A stretch of DNA of 49,831 nt from positions 1 through 49,831 of the forward strand of contig JAJZTU010000002.1 in assembly GCA_021848765.1 (NCBI GenBank), read 5' to 3'. Both the position numbers and the translations under genes were made by a program. Positions 7,060 through 15,796 of the stretch are shown one piece after another. Position 1 is the stretch's first letter. Each line of letters begins with the position of its first letter. Origin of the DNA: Bacillota bacterium (GTDB taxonomy: Bacteria > Bacillota > GCA-003054495 > Carboxydocellales > JAJZTU01). The notes below the pieces were generated by a model. The model worked only from the letters and a program-made list of their open reading frames with translations, searched no databases and had not been told where the DNA came from.

Positions 7060-8510
7060 TAATTGCGCCTCTTCCACCGTACTCCCTGGGGAGTATCTTC
7101 CATGACAACCCCCAGCTTGCCAAGCTCATCCCTGATCTTGTCTGCAGTAGCCCAATCCTTATTAACCCTTGCTTCCTGGCGGATGGAGATAATCAACTCC
7201 ATTAACCCGTCAGTTAAACCGTCATCTCCTGCCGCTATAACCTGAGTCTGCTCAAACAAGCCTAACACTTTCCCAAGTCTGAGGAGAGTCCCCCTGGCTT
7301 GGTCCAAAGCCGCCCCATCCTCAAGAGACAACGCTTGTCCCTTCAGATTGCTGATATAGGTATTAATTTCCCTGGCCAATTCAAAAAGCGCCGCAGCAGC
7401 CAGAGCGGTATTAAAATCATCATCCATAGCTTCCTGGAACCTGGCAGCGGCCTCTTTACCAGCCTGGCTCAAGGGCGTTAGATCATCCTGCCCCGGATGC
7501 GGGCCGGGCCAACCCTTGAGGACCGCTTCTACAGAAGCCAGGGTGTTTTTCAAGCGTTCCAGAGCCTTTTGACTCTCTTCCAGCTTACCGTCGTGAAAGT
7601 CCAGAGGACTCCGGTAATGGGTGGACAGCATAAAGAAGCGTACTACCTCAGGATTGTATTTGGCTAAAATCTCCCGCACAGTAAAGAAGTTGCCGAGGGA
7701 TTTCGACATCTTTTCTTGATTAACAGTGATAAAGCCGTTGTGCATCCAGTAACGGGCAACGGGCCTGCCGTCAGAGTACGCCTCTGACTGGGCAATTTCG
7801 TTTTCGTGGTGAGGAAAGATAAGGTCAAAACCACCACCGTGGATATCAAAGCTCTCACCCAAATACGTTAAGGACATCACCGAACATTCGATGTGCCAGC
7901 CCGGCCTTCCCGGCCCCCAAGGGCTGTTCCAGGAAGGTTCACCTGGCTTGGCGCTCTTCCAGAGAGCAAAATCCATTGGGTCCTGTTTGCGTTCATCCAC
8001 TTCCACCCTGGCCCCGGCCTGCATATCATCCAGAGAACGCCCGGAAAGCTTGCCATAGCCGGCGAATTTTTTCACCGAATAATAGACATCCCCTTCAACC
8101 ACATAGGCGTAGCCTTTGGCAATCAGGCCTTTAATCATCTCGATGATTTCCGGAATATGCTCACTGACCTTGGGATGGACAGTGGCCTCCCGCACGCCTA
8201 GGGCCCGGGAGTCCCGGAAATACTCTTCAATATACTTAGCTGCCAGGCTCAGGGCATCTGTTTTCTCTTCCAAAGCCCTGTTGATTATCTTATCGTCAAT
8301 ATCAGTAAAATTCTGGACGTAATTCACTTCAAATCCCCGGTACTCCAAATAACGGCGCACAGTATCGAACACAATCAGCGGCCGGGCATTTCCCAGGTGA
8401 ATAAAGTTATAGGTGGTCGGCCCACACACATACATGCTGACCTTGCCGGCATCCCTGGGCTTAAAACTTTCCTTCTGCTTTGTCAAAGTATTGTACAGCT
8501 TTAAGGTCAC
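7059..8510 (-). CDS. cysS: Cysteinyl-tRNA synthetase
   Basis: A class I synthetase of 483 residues. Visible motifs are the zinc-site cysteine in YVCGPTTYN, the HIGH-type FIHLGNARP, WHIECSVM, the metal/ATP region GGGFDLIFPHHENE and the KMSKS loop (EKMSKSLGNFF). The start is a GTG at 8510 with AGGAGG eight bases upstream. This places the first 50 bases of cysS inside the 3' end of cysE. Expression is probably controlled with cysE by the T-box leader. Confidence 0.97.
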   Translation of the reverse strand: MTLKLYNTLTKQKESFKPRDAGKVSMYVCGPTTYNFIHLGNARPLIVFDTVRRYLEYRGFEVNYVQNFTDIDDKIINRALEEKTDALSLAAKYIEEYFRDSRALGVREATVHPKVSEHIPEIIEMIKGLIAKGYAYVVEGDVYYSVKKFAGYGKLSGRSLDDMQAGARVEVDERKQDPMDFALWKSAKPGEPSWNSPWGPGRPGWHIECSVMSLTYLGESFDIHGGGFDLIFPHHENEIAQSEAYSDGRPVARYWMHNGFITVNQEKMSKSLGNFFTVREILAKYNPEVVRFFMLSTHYRSPLDFHDGKLEESQKALERLKNTLASVEAVLKGWPGPHPGQDDLTPLSQAGKEAAARFQEAMDDDFNTALAAAALFELAREINTYISNLKGQALSLEDGAALDQARGTLLRLGKVLGLFEQTQVIAAGDDGLTDGLMELIISIRQEARVNKDWATADKIRDELGKLGVVMEDTPQGVRWKRRN

Positions 8511-9168
8511 TACTTCGTCCTCCTTCCAACTCGCTAATCCGCTGCTCAAGCCGTTCAACTTTGCGCTGCAGGCAGAGAATCATCTCTGCTACCGGATCGG
8601 GCACTTGGTCATGCTTTAAGTCCACAGCCTCTCCGGTGTTGTTTACTGTTATTCCGTCCCGGACTACCACCTTGCCGGGAACACCCACTACAGTTGATTT
8701 TGGCGGCACGGGTTTTACTACTACCGAACCGGCCCCAATCTTGGAGTCATCTCCCACCTTGAAGGAACCCAAAACCTTGGCCCCTGCACTAATTACTACG
8801 TTATTACCAATGGTCGGGTGACGCTTCCCTTTTTCTTTGCCTGTACCTCCCAAGGTTACCCCCTGGTAGATGGTAACATTATCACCAATTTCTGCAGTCT
8901 CGCCGATTACCACCCCGGAGCCATGGTCAATAAAAAGGCCCTCTCCTATCTTAGCCCCTGGGTGAATTTCTATGCCGGTGGCAAAGCGGGAAATTTGGGA
9001 TATCAATCTGGCCAGGACCATCCAGTTTCTCTTGTAAAAACTATGGGCCACCCGATGCAGCAAAATAGCGTGAAAACCAGGGTAACACAGGATGACTTCC
9101 AGAACACTCTTGGCAGCCGGATCGCGTTCAAAGATAACCCGGATGTCCCGCTTGAGCCTGTTAAACAT
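8461..9168 (-). CDS. cysE: Serine O-acetyltransferase
   Basis: CysE acetylates serine as the first step of cysteine synthesis. The 235-residue protein has the N-terminal helical domain (MFNRLKRDIRVIFERDPAA) and a left-handed beta-helix of hexapeptide repeats with the active-site GTGIEIHPGAKIG-type segment, IDHGSGVVIGETAEIGD and GVTLGGTGKEKGKRHP. The ATG at 9168 follows GGGGGGAT. An extended C-terminal tail with a short coiled stretch (LQRKVERLEQRISELEGG) goes beyond the Bacillus length and its end overlaps cysS in another frame by 50 bases. It is the first gene behind the T-box leader. Confidence 0.95.
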   Translation of the reverse strand: MFNRLKRDIRVIFERDPAAKSVLEVILCYPGFHAILLHRVAHSFYKRNWMVLARLISQISRFATGIEIHPGAKIGEGLFIDHGSGVVIGETAEIGDNVTIYQGVTLGGTGKEKGKRHPTIGNNVVISAGAKVLGSFKVGDDSKIGAGSVVVKPVPPKSTVVGVPGKVVVRDGITVNNTGEAVDLKHDQVPDPVAEMILCLQRKVERLEQRISELEGGRSSDLKAVQYFDKAEGKF

Positions 9169-9212
9169 GTCTATCCCCCCAATTATTCTCAAACAGCCGG
9201 CTTGGAAAATGA

Positions 9213-9490
9213 ATAAATTAAACCCCCGTCTCTGGTCAGAGACGGAGGTTATCCGCGGTTCCACTCTGGTTGGATCATTAAGACCCCTCTCAGGAGGGAG
9301 ACAGTTAGGCACAGCTCCCCTAAACGGCTGTAACGGGCCTCCCGGCCAGGCCTACTGTCTTCAGCTTGGCAACTCCCAGGTGCACTTTCAGTCAAAACCG
9401 TTCCCAGGACTGCTTTCAGCCTGGGCAGTCCCTCTCTGATGGCGGAATTGACCTACTCTTCCCTTTCCTCGTTCTTATGCTATAGAATTA
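9213..9490 (-). promoter_or_regulatory. T-box riboswitch leader, probably cysteine-specific
   Basis: The leader of cysE-cysS-mrnC-thyX contains the conserved T-box AGAGTGGAACCGCGG (9267-9253), followed by an intrinsic terminator with stem AACCTCCGTCTCTG / CAGAGACGGGGGTT (9250-9221) and a T-rich tail. Upstream lies a stem I region with an AGAGAGGGA start and a GAAAGTGCACC segment, in which TGC (complement of 9382-9384) is in the expected position for the specifier codon. Uncharged tRNA-Cys would pair with it and stabilise the antiterminator. The T-box and terminator are seen directly; the specifier assignment is inference supported by the downstream genes. Confidence 0.92.
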
Positions 9491-9496
9491 CTTTCA

Positions 9497-9525
9497 ATTA
9501 TACACAGGACGAATTAGTGTGTCAA
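9497..9525 (-). promoter_or_regulatory. Promoter of the T-box leader / cysE operon
   Basis: Perfect TTGACA, 17-base spacer and TATAAT on the minus strand (9525-9497). The predicted start, about 9490, matches the beginning of the T-box leader. Confidence 0.88.
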
Positions 9526-9587
9526 CGTAATCCAGTCCCGCCTTTAAGGTACTTATTGACCTGTTCTTTACCAGTCGCAGCCCCACC

Positions 9588-11060
9588 CTAAAGGTTGGCC
9601 ATGGTAGCAGAGATTCTTTTGGCGATGCGTTCCTTGCCCAGAATAGGGATCATGTAGAAGAGCTCAGGTCCGTGGGTCTGGCCGGTCAGGGCAACCCTAA
9701 TAGGCATGTACACCTTCTTGCCTCCGAGCTTTAGCTCCTTGGTCAGTGACTTGAGGAGGGCTTTTACACTCCCTTCGTCTACCACCGGCATTGCGGCCAG
9801 TTTGTCCTGAAACGCGTCCAGGACTTGAGGCACTTGTTCTTCCCTGAGGATTTCGCGGGCTTCCTCGCTTTCGAACCGGATATCGTCATGGAAAAAAATT
9901 CCCACATGTTCGGTAATTTGGGCTACATAGGCAAGGTGCTCCTGCACTGATTTGACCATGAGAGTTAACCACTTGTATTTATCCGGAGAATTAGCCGGAG
10001 TAATTTCACCCTCAACATAGCCCGCCTCCCTCAGAAAAGGGATAGCCAGGTCAACGATCCGCTCCGCCGGGCTTTGGCGAATATAGTAGCCATTAATCCA
10101 GTTCAGCTTATCCAAATCAAACACCGCCGGGTTTTTGGCCACCCGGTCCAGAGAAAACTGCTCGATTAACCGGTCAACGCTGAAGATTTCTTCTTCCCCG
10201 ACCGGCGACCAGCCCAAAAGGACTAAAAAGTTAATCAGGGCCTCCGGCAAGTATCCCTTGCTGCGGTATTGTTCCACAGCGGTCGAGCCATGGCGCTTGC
10301 TCATCTTAGAGCGGTCCTTGCCCAAAATGAGGGAAACATGGGCAAAGTCCGGGCCTTTCAGCCCCAGAGCCTGGTAAAGCAGAATTTGCCGGGGAGTGTT
10401 CGAGAGATGCTCTTCTCCCCGCACGACATGAGTAATCTTCATTGTACTGTCATCAATAACAACAGCAAAGTTATAGGTAGGGATTCCATCAGACTTGACA
10501 ATTACAAAATCGCCCATGCCACTGCTCTCGAACTTAACCTCACCGCGCACCAAGTCGTTTACCACTATGGTCTGGTCATCGGGAACCCGGAAACGCACTA
10601 CCGGCTTACGCCCCTCGGCGACCAGACGCTCCCGGCCGGCAGTTGTCAGGTTCCGGCACTTGCCCAGATAGCGCGGGGTCTCGTTCTTGGCCAGCAGGGC
10701 CTCCCGTTCAGCCTCCAGTTCCTCTTCGGTACAATAACAGTAATAGGCACTTCCGTTGGCCAAAAGCCTGTCCGTGGCCTCCCGGTAAAGGGGCAACCTC
10801 TCTGTCTGGCGGTAGGGGCCATAATCGCCACCTGCAGCAATCCCTTCATCCCAATCCAGACCTAACCAGCGCAATGAATCCAGGATGTTTTCCTCCGACT
10901 CCCGGCTGGACCTTTCCAAATCGGTGTCCTCAATGCGCACAATCATTTGCCCGCCTAATTTGCGGGCCAGAAGCCAGTTAAAAAGGGCGGAACGAGCGCC
11001 CCCAATATGTAACGGCCCGGTGGGACTGGGAGCAAACCGGACCCTGAGCTTTCCATCCAT
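9588..11060 (-). CDS. gltX: Glutamyl-tRNA synthetase
   Basis: A class I synthetase of 490 residues with the HIGH signature in RFAPSPTGPLHIGGAR, the acceptor-binding GLDWDEG segment, VVIDDSTMKITHVVRGEEHLS, and the KMSKS loop as DRSKMSKRHGS. The ATG at 11060 (MDGKLRVRF) has GAGGAGGT seven bases upstream and begins at the conserved N-terminus; the longer frame adds 12 non-conserved residues. In Gram-positives without GlnRS this enzyme is usually non-discriminating and also charges tRNA-Gln; I cannot tell from this window. Confidence 0.96.
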   Translation of the reverse strand: MDGKLRVRFAPSPTGPLHIGGARSALFNWLLARKLGGQMIVRIEDTDLERSSRESEENILDSLRWLGLDWDEGIAAGGDYGPYRQTERLPLYREATDRLLANGSAYYCYCTEEELEAEREALLAKNETPRYLGKCRNLTTAGRERLVAEGRKPVVRFRVPDDQTIVVNDLVRGEVKFESSGMGDFVIVKSDGIPTYNFAVVIDDSTMKITHVVRGEEHLSNTPRQILLYQALGLKGPDFAHVSLILGKDRSKMSKRHGSTAVEQYRSKGYLPEALINFLVLLGWSPVGEEEIFSVDRLIEQFSLDRVAKNPAVFDLDKLNWINGYYIRQSPAERIVDLAIPFLREAGYVEGEITPANSPDKYKWLTLMVKSVQEHLAYVAQITEHVGIFFHDDIRFESEEAREILREEQVPQVLDAFQDKLAAMPVVDEGSVKALLKSLTKELKLGGKKVYMPIRVALTGQTHGPELFYMIPILGKERIAKRISATMANL

Positions 11061-11143
11061 CAATGGTACCTCCTCATTTAATCTGTCAAATCGCAACTAT
11101 TATATCAAATATATACCAGACGTGGCAACCGTTAGCCCAAACG

Positions 11144-12043
11144 TTACTTCCCTGCACTGGCGCCACCTTTGAAGATAGCCATAATCTGGTTGATAAACCC
11201 CAGGATGGCAGTCCAAAGCTTGTCCAGAATGCCTTTGGCCTGTTCCTGTTTCTCCAGGACCAGATTAATCTTCTCCTGAATTCCGGCAAGCTGGCCACGA
11301 AACTCTTCAATACTGACAGGGGTCTTACTGATGCGGACCATCAACTCGACAATTCTGTCAATCTGGTCAGCACTTAAATTGATATTCAGCTGTCCGGCGA
11401 TGTTAATGACAACAGACTTAATTTCCTCCGGGCTGGTGAGCTTGTTCTGCAAGACTTTTTCTTTAACCAGCACTATTAACTTAGTGGCTTTGTCCTTATC
11501 CTGAATCTGCTGGCCCAGTTCACCGGTGCGGACCAGTTCTTCATGGGCTGCCTGTTTGCGTTCCTCGGAAAGCTTAGTCCCGGTAGCGGTTTCAAAAGCC
11601 TTAAACACCCCGGTCAAAGCCGCCGTGCCTGAAACAGGGAAGGGGGCTGCTGCGATAACTTTGGCATCTTTGACTCCGGCAGTGATTAGGGCGTTGGAAT
11701 ACATGGCTCCGGTTACCCAAGTGATGTTGTAGGTTTCAGCGCTTACCCCACGTCCTGCCGGAAGCAGTTCTACGTAGGCTGAAGAAATCGACCTGGTCCC
11801 TATAACATTTTCCGGGACCAAGCCTTTTAAATACCGTTTTTCTTCTGCATTGGAGACCTCTACCTTAGTTACCGCGCCTGCCGTATTAGCTGTAATCCCA
11901 AACACCCGTAACATAGCGTCTTTTTGCTCTTGGTTCAAGTCCGCCCCAAAGGTCACTACCTGACCGGCGGCGCCCCAGGCCAAAGAAACCGTTGCCGGCA
12001 TTATCATCCACAAAAAGAGCAGCGTTAAGCGAAATAATCTCAT
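11144..12043 (-). CDS. Secreted DUF1002 protein (YpuA-like)
   Basis: The 299-residue product begins with a clear signal peptide (RLFRLTLLFLWMIMPATVSLAWG) likely cut after about residue 25, followed by a DUF1002-type region (VVTFGADLNQEQKDAMLRVFG, then ISSAYVELLPAGRGVSAETYNITWV and VKDAKVIAAAPFPVSGTAALTGVFKAFE). The C-terminal third is helical and charged and ends with a hydrophobic stretch (LWTAILGFINQIMAIF). DUF1002 proteins are envelope proteins of unknown function in Firmicutes. It lies between ispF and gltX with AAGGAGG before the ATG. Family assignment is from memory of the motif pattern. Confidence 0.8.
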   Translation of the reverse strand: MRLFRLTLLFLWMIMPATVSLAWGAAGQVVTFGADLNQEQKDAMLRVFGITANTAGAVTKVEVSNAEEKRYLKGLVPENVIGTRSISSAYVELLPAGRGVSAETYNITWVTGAMYSNALITAGVKDAKVIAAAPFPVSGTAALTGVFKAFETATGTKLSEERKQAAHEELVRTGELGQQIQDKDKATKLIVLVKEKVLQNKLTSPEEIKSVVINIAGQLNINLSADQIDRIVELMVRISKTPVSIEEFRGQLAGIQEKINLVLEKQEQAKGILDKLWTAILGFINQIMAIFKGGASAGK

Positions 12044-12107
12044 TTATCCAAGCCTCCTTCGTGATTTTTCCCCGGTAGTATATGTACTTTTCCACATTTT
12101 CAATACT

Positions 12108-12581
12108 CTACCTGGGAAGAACACTTACAACAGCATAGGCCGCAATCCCCTCTCCTGTGCCGGTAAAGCCCAGGCCCTCTGTTGTGGTAGCCTTGACATT
12201 GACCTGGCCTTCCTCCACCCCCATCACCCGGGCGATGTTGCTAACCATCCCGGGTATATAGGGTGCCAACTTGGGCTTTTGCGCCACTATCACAGCATCC
12301 AGGTTGTTTAAGGCATACCCTTTGTCAGCAATAATATCCCTGACCCTTTCTAACAAAACCAGACTGGAAATACCTTTATAGCTAGGATCACTGTCCGGAA
12401 AATGCTTTCCTATATCCCCTGCACCCACTGCTCCAAGCAGGGCATCTTTGATAGCATGAAGCAGCACATCAGCATCAGAATGTCCCAATAACCCCAGGTG
12501 GTAAGGTACTTCTACGCCACCCAAAATCAGTTCTCTGCCTTCCACCAGCCGGTGAACATCATAACCAATACCAACCCTCAC
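12108..12581 (-). CDS. ispF: 2-C-methyl-D-erythritol 2,4-cyclodiphosphate synthase
   Basis: IspF performs the cyclisation step of the MEP isoprenoid pathway. The 157-residue protein shows the metal ligands in MRVGIGYDVHRL (D8, H10) and the GHSDADVLLHAIKDALLGA motif near residue 34, plus the C-terminal KATTTEGLGFTGTGEGIAA. It follows ispD, its pathway neighbour, with a 44-base gap, on the same strand. Confidence 0.97.
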   Translation of the reverse strand: MRVGIGYDVHRLVEGRELILGGVEVPYHLGLLGHSDADVLLHAIKDALLGAVGAGDIGKHFPDSDPSYKGISSLVLLERVRDIIADKGYALNNLDAVIVAQKPKLAPYIPGMVSNIARVMGVEEGQVNVKATTTEGLGFTGTGEGIAAYAVVSVLPR

Positions 12582-12625
12582 AGCACTCTCTCCTTCCTGA
12601 AATGCAATCAGCGGCTGTGATTACT

Positions 12626-13336
12626 TTATCCATCCGAATCAAGTCTGCCCTTGAGAATGGCTTCTCCCAGCAGCAAGTCCTCAGGGGTAGTAATCTTGAT
12701 GTTTTCATAGGAACCTTGAACCAGCTTAACCTTGCGTCCAATATATTCTACAAGGGATGCATCATCCGTCCCCAAAAATCCGTCAGTTGCCGCCTGTTGA
12801 TGAGCTTCCAGGATCAAACTATAACGAAAAACCTGGGGAGTCTGGATTTGCCAGAGCCGGCTGCGGTCCGGGGTGCCGGCTACAATACCGTCCGGCCCGG
12901 CCTCCTTAATAGTATCCTTGACCGGAACTGCCGCAACCGCAGCGCCCATGGCCAGCGCCTGATCCACAGCCTTGTCGATGATACCGGCGGTTAAGAAGGG
13001 CCTGGCCCCATCATGAATGAGCACTAACCCTGTATCTGCAGGCAGAGCCTTAATACCGTTGAAAACAGAATGCTGGCGCTCCTTGCCCCCAGCTACAATC
13101 CTTAACACTTTTCTCAGTTGATATTTTTCAACAATCTCAGTTCGGCAAAATTCCCGTTCCCCATCCCGGCAGACAATAATCATCCCCTCCACTCTGGGGT
13201 GATTCTCTAACACCGTCAGGGTGTGCACTAAAATGGGCAACCCGGCCAAGCAGAGAAACTGCTTATTGACCTGATTGCCCATACGTTTACCCTGTCCGGC
13301 TGCCGGGATGATTGCCACGATCTTATCCAATGGCAT
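12626..13336 (-). CDS. ispD: 2-C-methyl-D-erythritol 4-phosphate cytidylyltransferase
   Basis: IspD transfers CMP to MEP. The product, about 236 residues, has the nucleotidyltransferase signature IVAIIPAAGQGKRMG at the N-terminus, VLIHDGARPFL (about 102), and the C-terminal IKITTPEDLLLGEAIL. The first ATG sits almost inside its ribosome site (GAGGTGA then ATG); a TTG six bases further in (13330) has better spacing and yields the more usual MDKIVAIIPAA start. The reading frame overlaps the end of the PIN/TRAM gene by about 8-14 bases. Confidence 0.95.
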   Translation of the reverse strand: MPLDKIVAIIPAAGQGKRMGNQVNKQFLCLAGLPILVHTLTVLENHPRVEGMIIVCRDGEREFCRTEIVEKYQLRKVLRIVAGGKERQHSVFNGIKALPADTGLVLIHDGARPFLTAGIIDKAVDQALAMGAAVAAVPVKDTIKEAGPDGIVAGTPDRSRLWQIQTPQVFRYSLILEAHQQAATDGFLGTDDASLVEYIGRKVKLVQGSYENIKITTPEDLLLGEAILKGRLDSDG

Positions 13337-14468
13337 TCACCTCATTTAATTGACGCTGTCCGGACTGTTCCGCTTTCTTGTCTGCGAGTTTAGGTTTAGC
13401 AAAAATCATCCGTCCGGCTGCAGTTTGCAGGACACTGGTTACCAGTACACCTATAGTCTGTCCGATATATTTCTTGCCGCTGTCAACAACTATCATTGTA
13501 CCGTCATCCAGGTAGGCTACACCTTGACCAACTTCCTTGCCGTCTTTAACCACCTGGACTACCATCTCTTCCCCGGGCAGCACCACCGGTTTAACTGCAT
13601 TGGCCAGTTCATTGATATTTAGCACACATACTCCCTGAAGCTCAGCAACTTTGTTCAGGTTAAAATCATTGGTTACAATTTTACCTTCCATAAGCTGAGC
13701 GAGTTTTACTAATTTGGAATCCACCTCGGCCACATCTTCAAAATCTTTATCATAAATGTGGACCTTCATCCCGAACTCTTTGCGAATTTTGTTCAAAATA
13801 TCCAGCCCGCGGCGGCCCCGATTACGTTTTAGTAAATCCGACGAATCGGCGATGTGCCGAAGTTCCTCAAGCACAAAACCCGGGATAACCAGGGCTCCTT
13901 CTACAAAGCCACTCTTAACGATGTCAGCTATTCTCCCGTCAATAATTACACTTGTGTCTAATATTTTAGGGTGCAGAAGCTTCTTTGCTTCGGCTTTAGC
14001 AGGCTTTTCTTTGCTAAACCGGGGAAAAATGGAAAATACACTCAGTAACTCTTCCTTTTTCTTAGTTCCCAGGCTTAAGCCCAGATAACCAAATAACATT
14101 GCTCCCACGGATTTAACCAAGGTTCCTACCATAGGAAAACCCGTGAAGGCCTCTCCTAATAAAACAGCAATAATAAGTCCGGCGATCAAACCAATAACTC
14201 CGCTTACGATTTCCTGGATGGGGATCCTCTGCAACCGCTGCTCCAGCCAGGTTACGGTCTGGACAATACGGTTAACCAACCAAGGGGCCAGGAGAATACC
14301 CACAACTACCCCCACAACCAGGCCCAAACCAATAGCAACACTGGGCAGAAGTTTTGGCTCAATCAATGTAAAAGAGTGGAATTTCTCAACAGGGATAAAT
14401 CTCCCTACAAAACCTCCCGCTCCGGTGAGGATGAGAATAACCATAATGCGCAGGATTCTAATGACCAT
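13323..14468 (-). CDS. PIN/TRAM-domain membrane protein (YacL family)
   Basis: A 381-residue protein with four hydrophobic segments in the first 135 residues (for example VAIGLGLVVGVVVGILLAP and VSGVIGLIAGLIIAVLLG), then a PIN nuclease domain (about 170-285: ILDTSVIIDGRIADI, IPGFVLEELRHIAD, KIVTNDFNLNKVA supply the conserved acids), and a C-terminal TRAM RNA-binding domain (about 300-350). It is the YacL-type protein that neighbours ispD in most Firmicutes. The RNA substrate is unknown. Confidence 0.9.
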   Translation of the reverse strand: MVIRILRIMVILILTGAGGFVGRFIPVEKFHSFTLIEPKLLPSVAIGLGLVVGVVVGILLAPWLVNRIVQTVTWLEQRLQRIPIQEIVSGVIGLIAGLIIAVLLGEAFTGFPMVGTLVKSVGAMLFGYLGLSLGTKKKEELLSVFSIFPRFSKEKPAKAEAKKLLHPKILDTSVIIDGRIADIVKSGFVEGALVIPGFVLEELRHIADSSDLLKRNRGRRGLDILNKIRKEFGMKVHIYDKDFEDVAEVDSKLVKLAQLMEGKIVTNDFNLNKVAELQGVCVLNINELANAVKPVVLPGEEMVVQVVKDGKEVGQGVAYLDDGTMIVVDSGKKYIGQTIGVLVTSVLQTAAGRMIFAKPKLADKKAEQSGQRQLNEVNAIG

Positions 14469-14560
14469 TTTAGATTACTCACCTCCTTTTGCCAATATTT
14501 TAACAGGCACATGGTTAGATTATACAATAGCCCGGAGTAAAAATCCACAGAGAACATAGG

Positions 14561-15031
14561 TTAGCCTAAGACTCTGGCCAGCATTCCTTCAGCGCTTTCA
14601 CCCTCCCTGGCCAAACTCAATTCACTGAGCAGAATTTGGCGGGCTGTATCTAACATTTTTCTTTCCCCTGTTGAGAGGCCTTTTTCCTTCTCCCTCAAGG
14701 AAAGATTCCGCACCACTTCCGCTACCTCAAAAATGTTGCCGCTCTTAATCTTCTCCAGGTGCTGTCTGTAGCGCAGACTCCAATTAGTGGTGACCACATC
14801 GCTACGATCTTGAAGAATAGTGATTACCCGGTCTACCTCCCGGGCATCAATAACCTCTCTCAGGCCCAGATTGGAACCACTGGTAATTGGCACCATTACT
14901 TTCATGTTGCCAATGGGAAGTCTCATAATGTAATACTTGCGTTTTTCTCCCAAGACCTCCTTTTCCTCAATAGCCTCAATTACACCGGCACCGTGCATGG
15001 GGTAAACCACCTTGTCCCCGACACTAAACAC
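14561..15031 (-). CDS. CarD/CdnL-family transcription factor
   Basis: A 156-residue protein with an N-terminal RNA-polymerase-interacting domain (FSVGDKVVYPMHGAGVIEAIE, residues 2-22) and a helical DNA-binding C-terminal half containing WSLRYRQHLEKIKSGN, the tryptophan that inserts at the promoter -10 edge in characterised CarD proteins. Family members stabilise open promoter complexes, often at rRNA genes. It has its own strong promoter 120 bases upstream and precedes the PIN/TRAM gene with a 92-base gap. Confidence 0.93.
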   Translation of the reverse strand: MFSVGDKVVYPMHGAGVIEAIEEKEVLGEKRKYYIMRLPIGNMKVMVPITSGSNLGLREVIDAREVDRVITILQDRSDVVTTNWSLRYRQHLEKIKSGNIFEVAEVVRNLSLREKEKGLSTGERKMLDTARQILLSELSLAREGESAEGMLARVLG

Positions 15032-15150
15032 CTGAACCCCCCCTTAATAAAGAAGCTTAGCTTGCGCTAAAGAAAGCTAGGTTAGCACTGAACACCAGTA
15101 AAGTTCCATAGCAGGACAAAGATATTAAGGCATCATGATTGTGCTTTTTT

Positions 15151-15179
15151 ATTATACCATACTATAGGATTAGTGTCAA
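15151..15179 (-). promoter_or_regulatory. Consensus promoter driving carD
   Basis: TTGACA, 17-base spacer and TATAAT on the minus strand, a perfect sigma-A promoter leaving a leader of about 110 bases. It lies back to back with the plus-strand promoter at 15241-15270. Within the 15032-15150 leader I see only short imperfect stems (for example around 15056-15075). Confidence 0.88.
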
Positions 15180-15240
15180 AATTGGATATTATAGCATAGG
15201 GCCAACGTCATGTCAATAGAGAAATAGCCGTCCACTCACA

Positions 15241-15270
15241 TTGACAAGACAGGTTTTCTATCAGTATAAT
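15241..15270 (+). promoter_or_regulatory. Consensus promoter of the plus-strand small gene
   Basis: TTGACA (15241-15246), 18-base spacer and TATAAT (15265-15270) on the plus strand, about 55 bases upstream of the start codon at 15327. Confidence 0.88.
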
Positions 15271-15326
15271 AAGGCTAGAAATACCCCACGGGCACAAGGT
15301 ATCTCAGTGTGAAAGGAGTCCTATTA

Positions 15327-15722
15327 ATGAAAGATTTGCTATGTGATGAATTTCAGAATACTGTCTCAGAACTCCTTATTCGCCACCAAAGTATTCTGGA
15401 CGTTCTTTCCAAGTCGCAGGAAGCATGTGCCCGTACTAACCGCGCAGTGGTCAAAGCCGTTACGAATTGCGGGTGTATCAAGGTCGAAGCATCCAAAAAA
15501 GAGTTTCCGGATGAGGCTTCCCTTGATGATTTGAAGACTATAATGGAATCTCATGTTAAAGGGAGTCTTTGTAAAAACTGCACAGAAATTATCGAAGATG
15601 AATTAGGACGGTCGCTGTTTTATCTGGCCGCCCTCTGCAATCTGCTTAATCTGAACCTTTATGACATCTTCATCAAGGAACAGAAAAAGCTGTCGACGCT
15701 CAGAGTATTTAACTTTAGGTAA
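15327..15722 (+). CDS. Conserved small cysteine-containing protein
   Basis: A 131-residue soluble, mostly helical protein with cysteines at 6, 34, 48, 50, 82 and 85, the last four arranged as NCGC and LCKNC, which could bind a metal or form disulfides. The C-terminal half (EDELGRSLFYLAALCNLLNLNLYDIFIK) resembles the helical pattern of MazG-like proteins, but I see no EExxE motif and do not assign that function. I associate such proteins with small clostridial ORFs carried under a DUF1573-type label; that is memory, not evidence. The ATG has AAAGGAG upstream; promoter and terminator are both clear, so it is a monocistronic gene, the only certain plus-strand one here. Confidence 0.85.
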   Translation: MKDLLCDEFQNTVSELLIRHQSILDVLSKSQEACARTNRAVVKAVTNCGCIKVEASKKEFPDEASLDDLKTIMESHVKGSLCKNCTEIIEDELGRSLFYLAALCNLLNLNLYDIFIKEQKKLSTLRVFNFR

Positions 15723-15756
15723 AACCCGTGCAAACATTGACAGTTCCAAGATTTAG

Positions 15757-15785
15757 AGCATGCTGATTTACAGCATGCTCTTTTG
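15757..15785 (+). terminator. Intrinsic terminator of the small plus-strand gene
   Basis: The perfect stem GAGCATGCTG / CAGCATGCTC (15757-15781) is followed by TTTTG on the plus strand. The minus-strand side lacks a T-run, so it mainly serves the plus-strand gene; disA converges from the right and ends 12 bases away. Confidence 0.85.
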
Positions 15786-15796
15786 TTTACCGGCCC

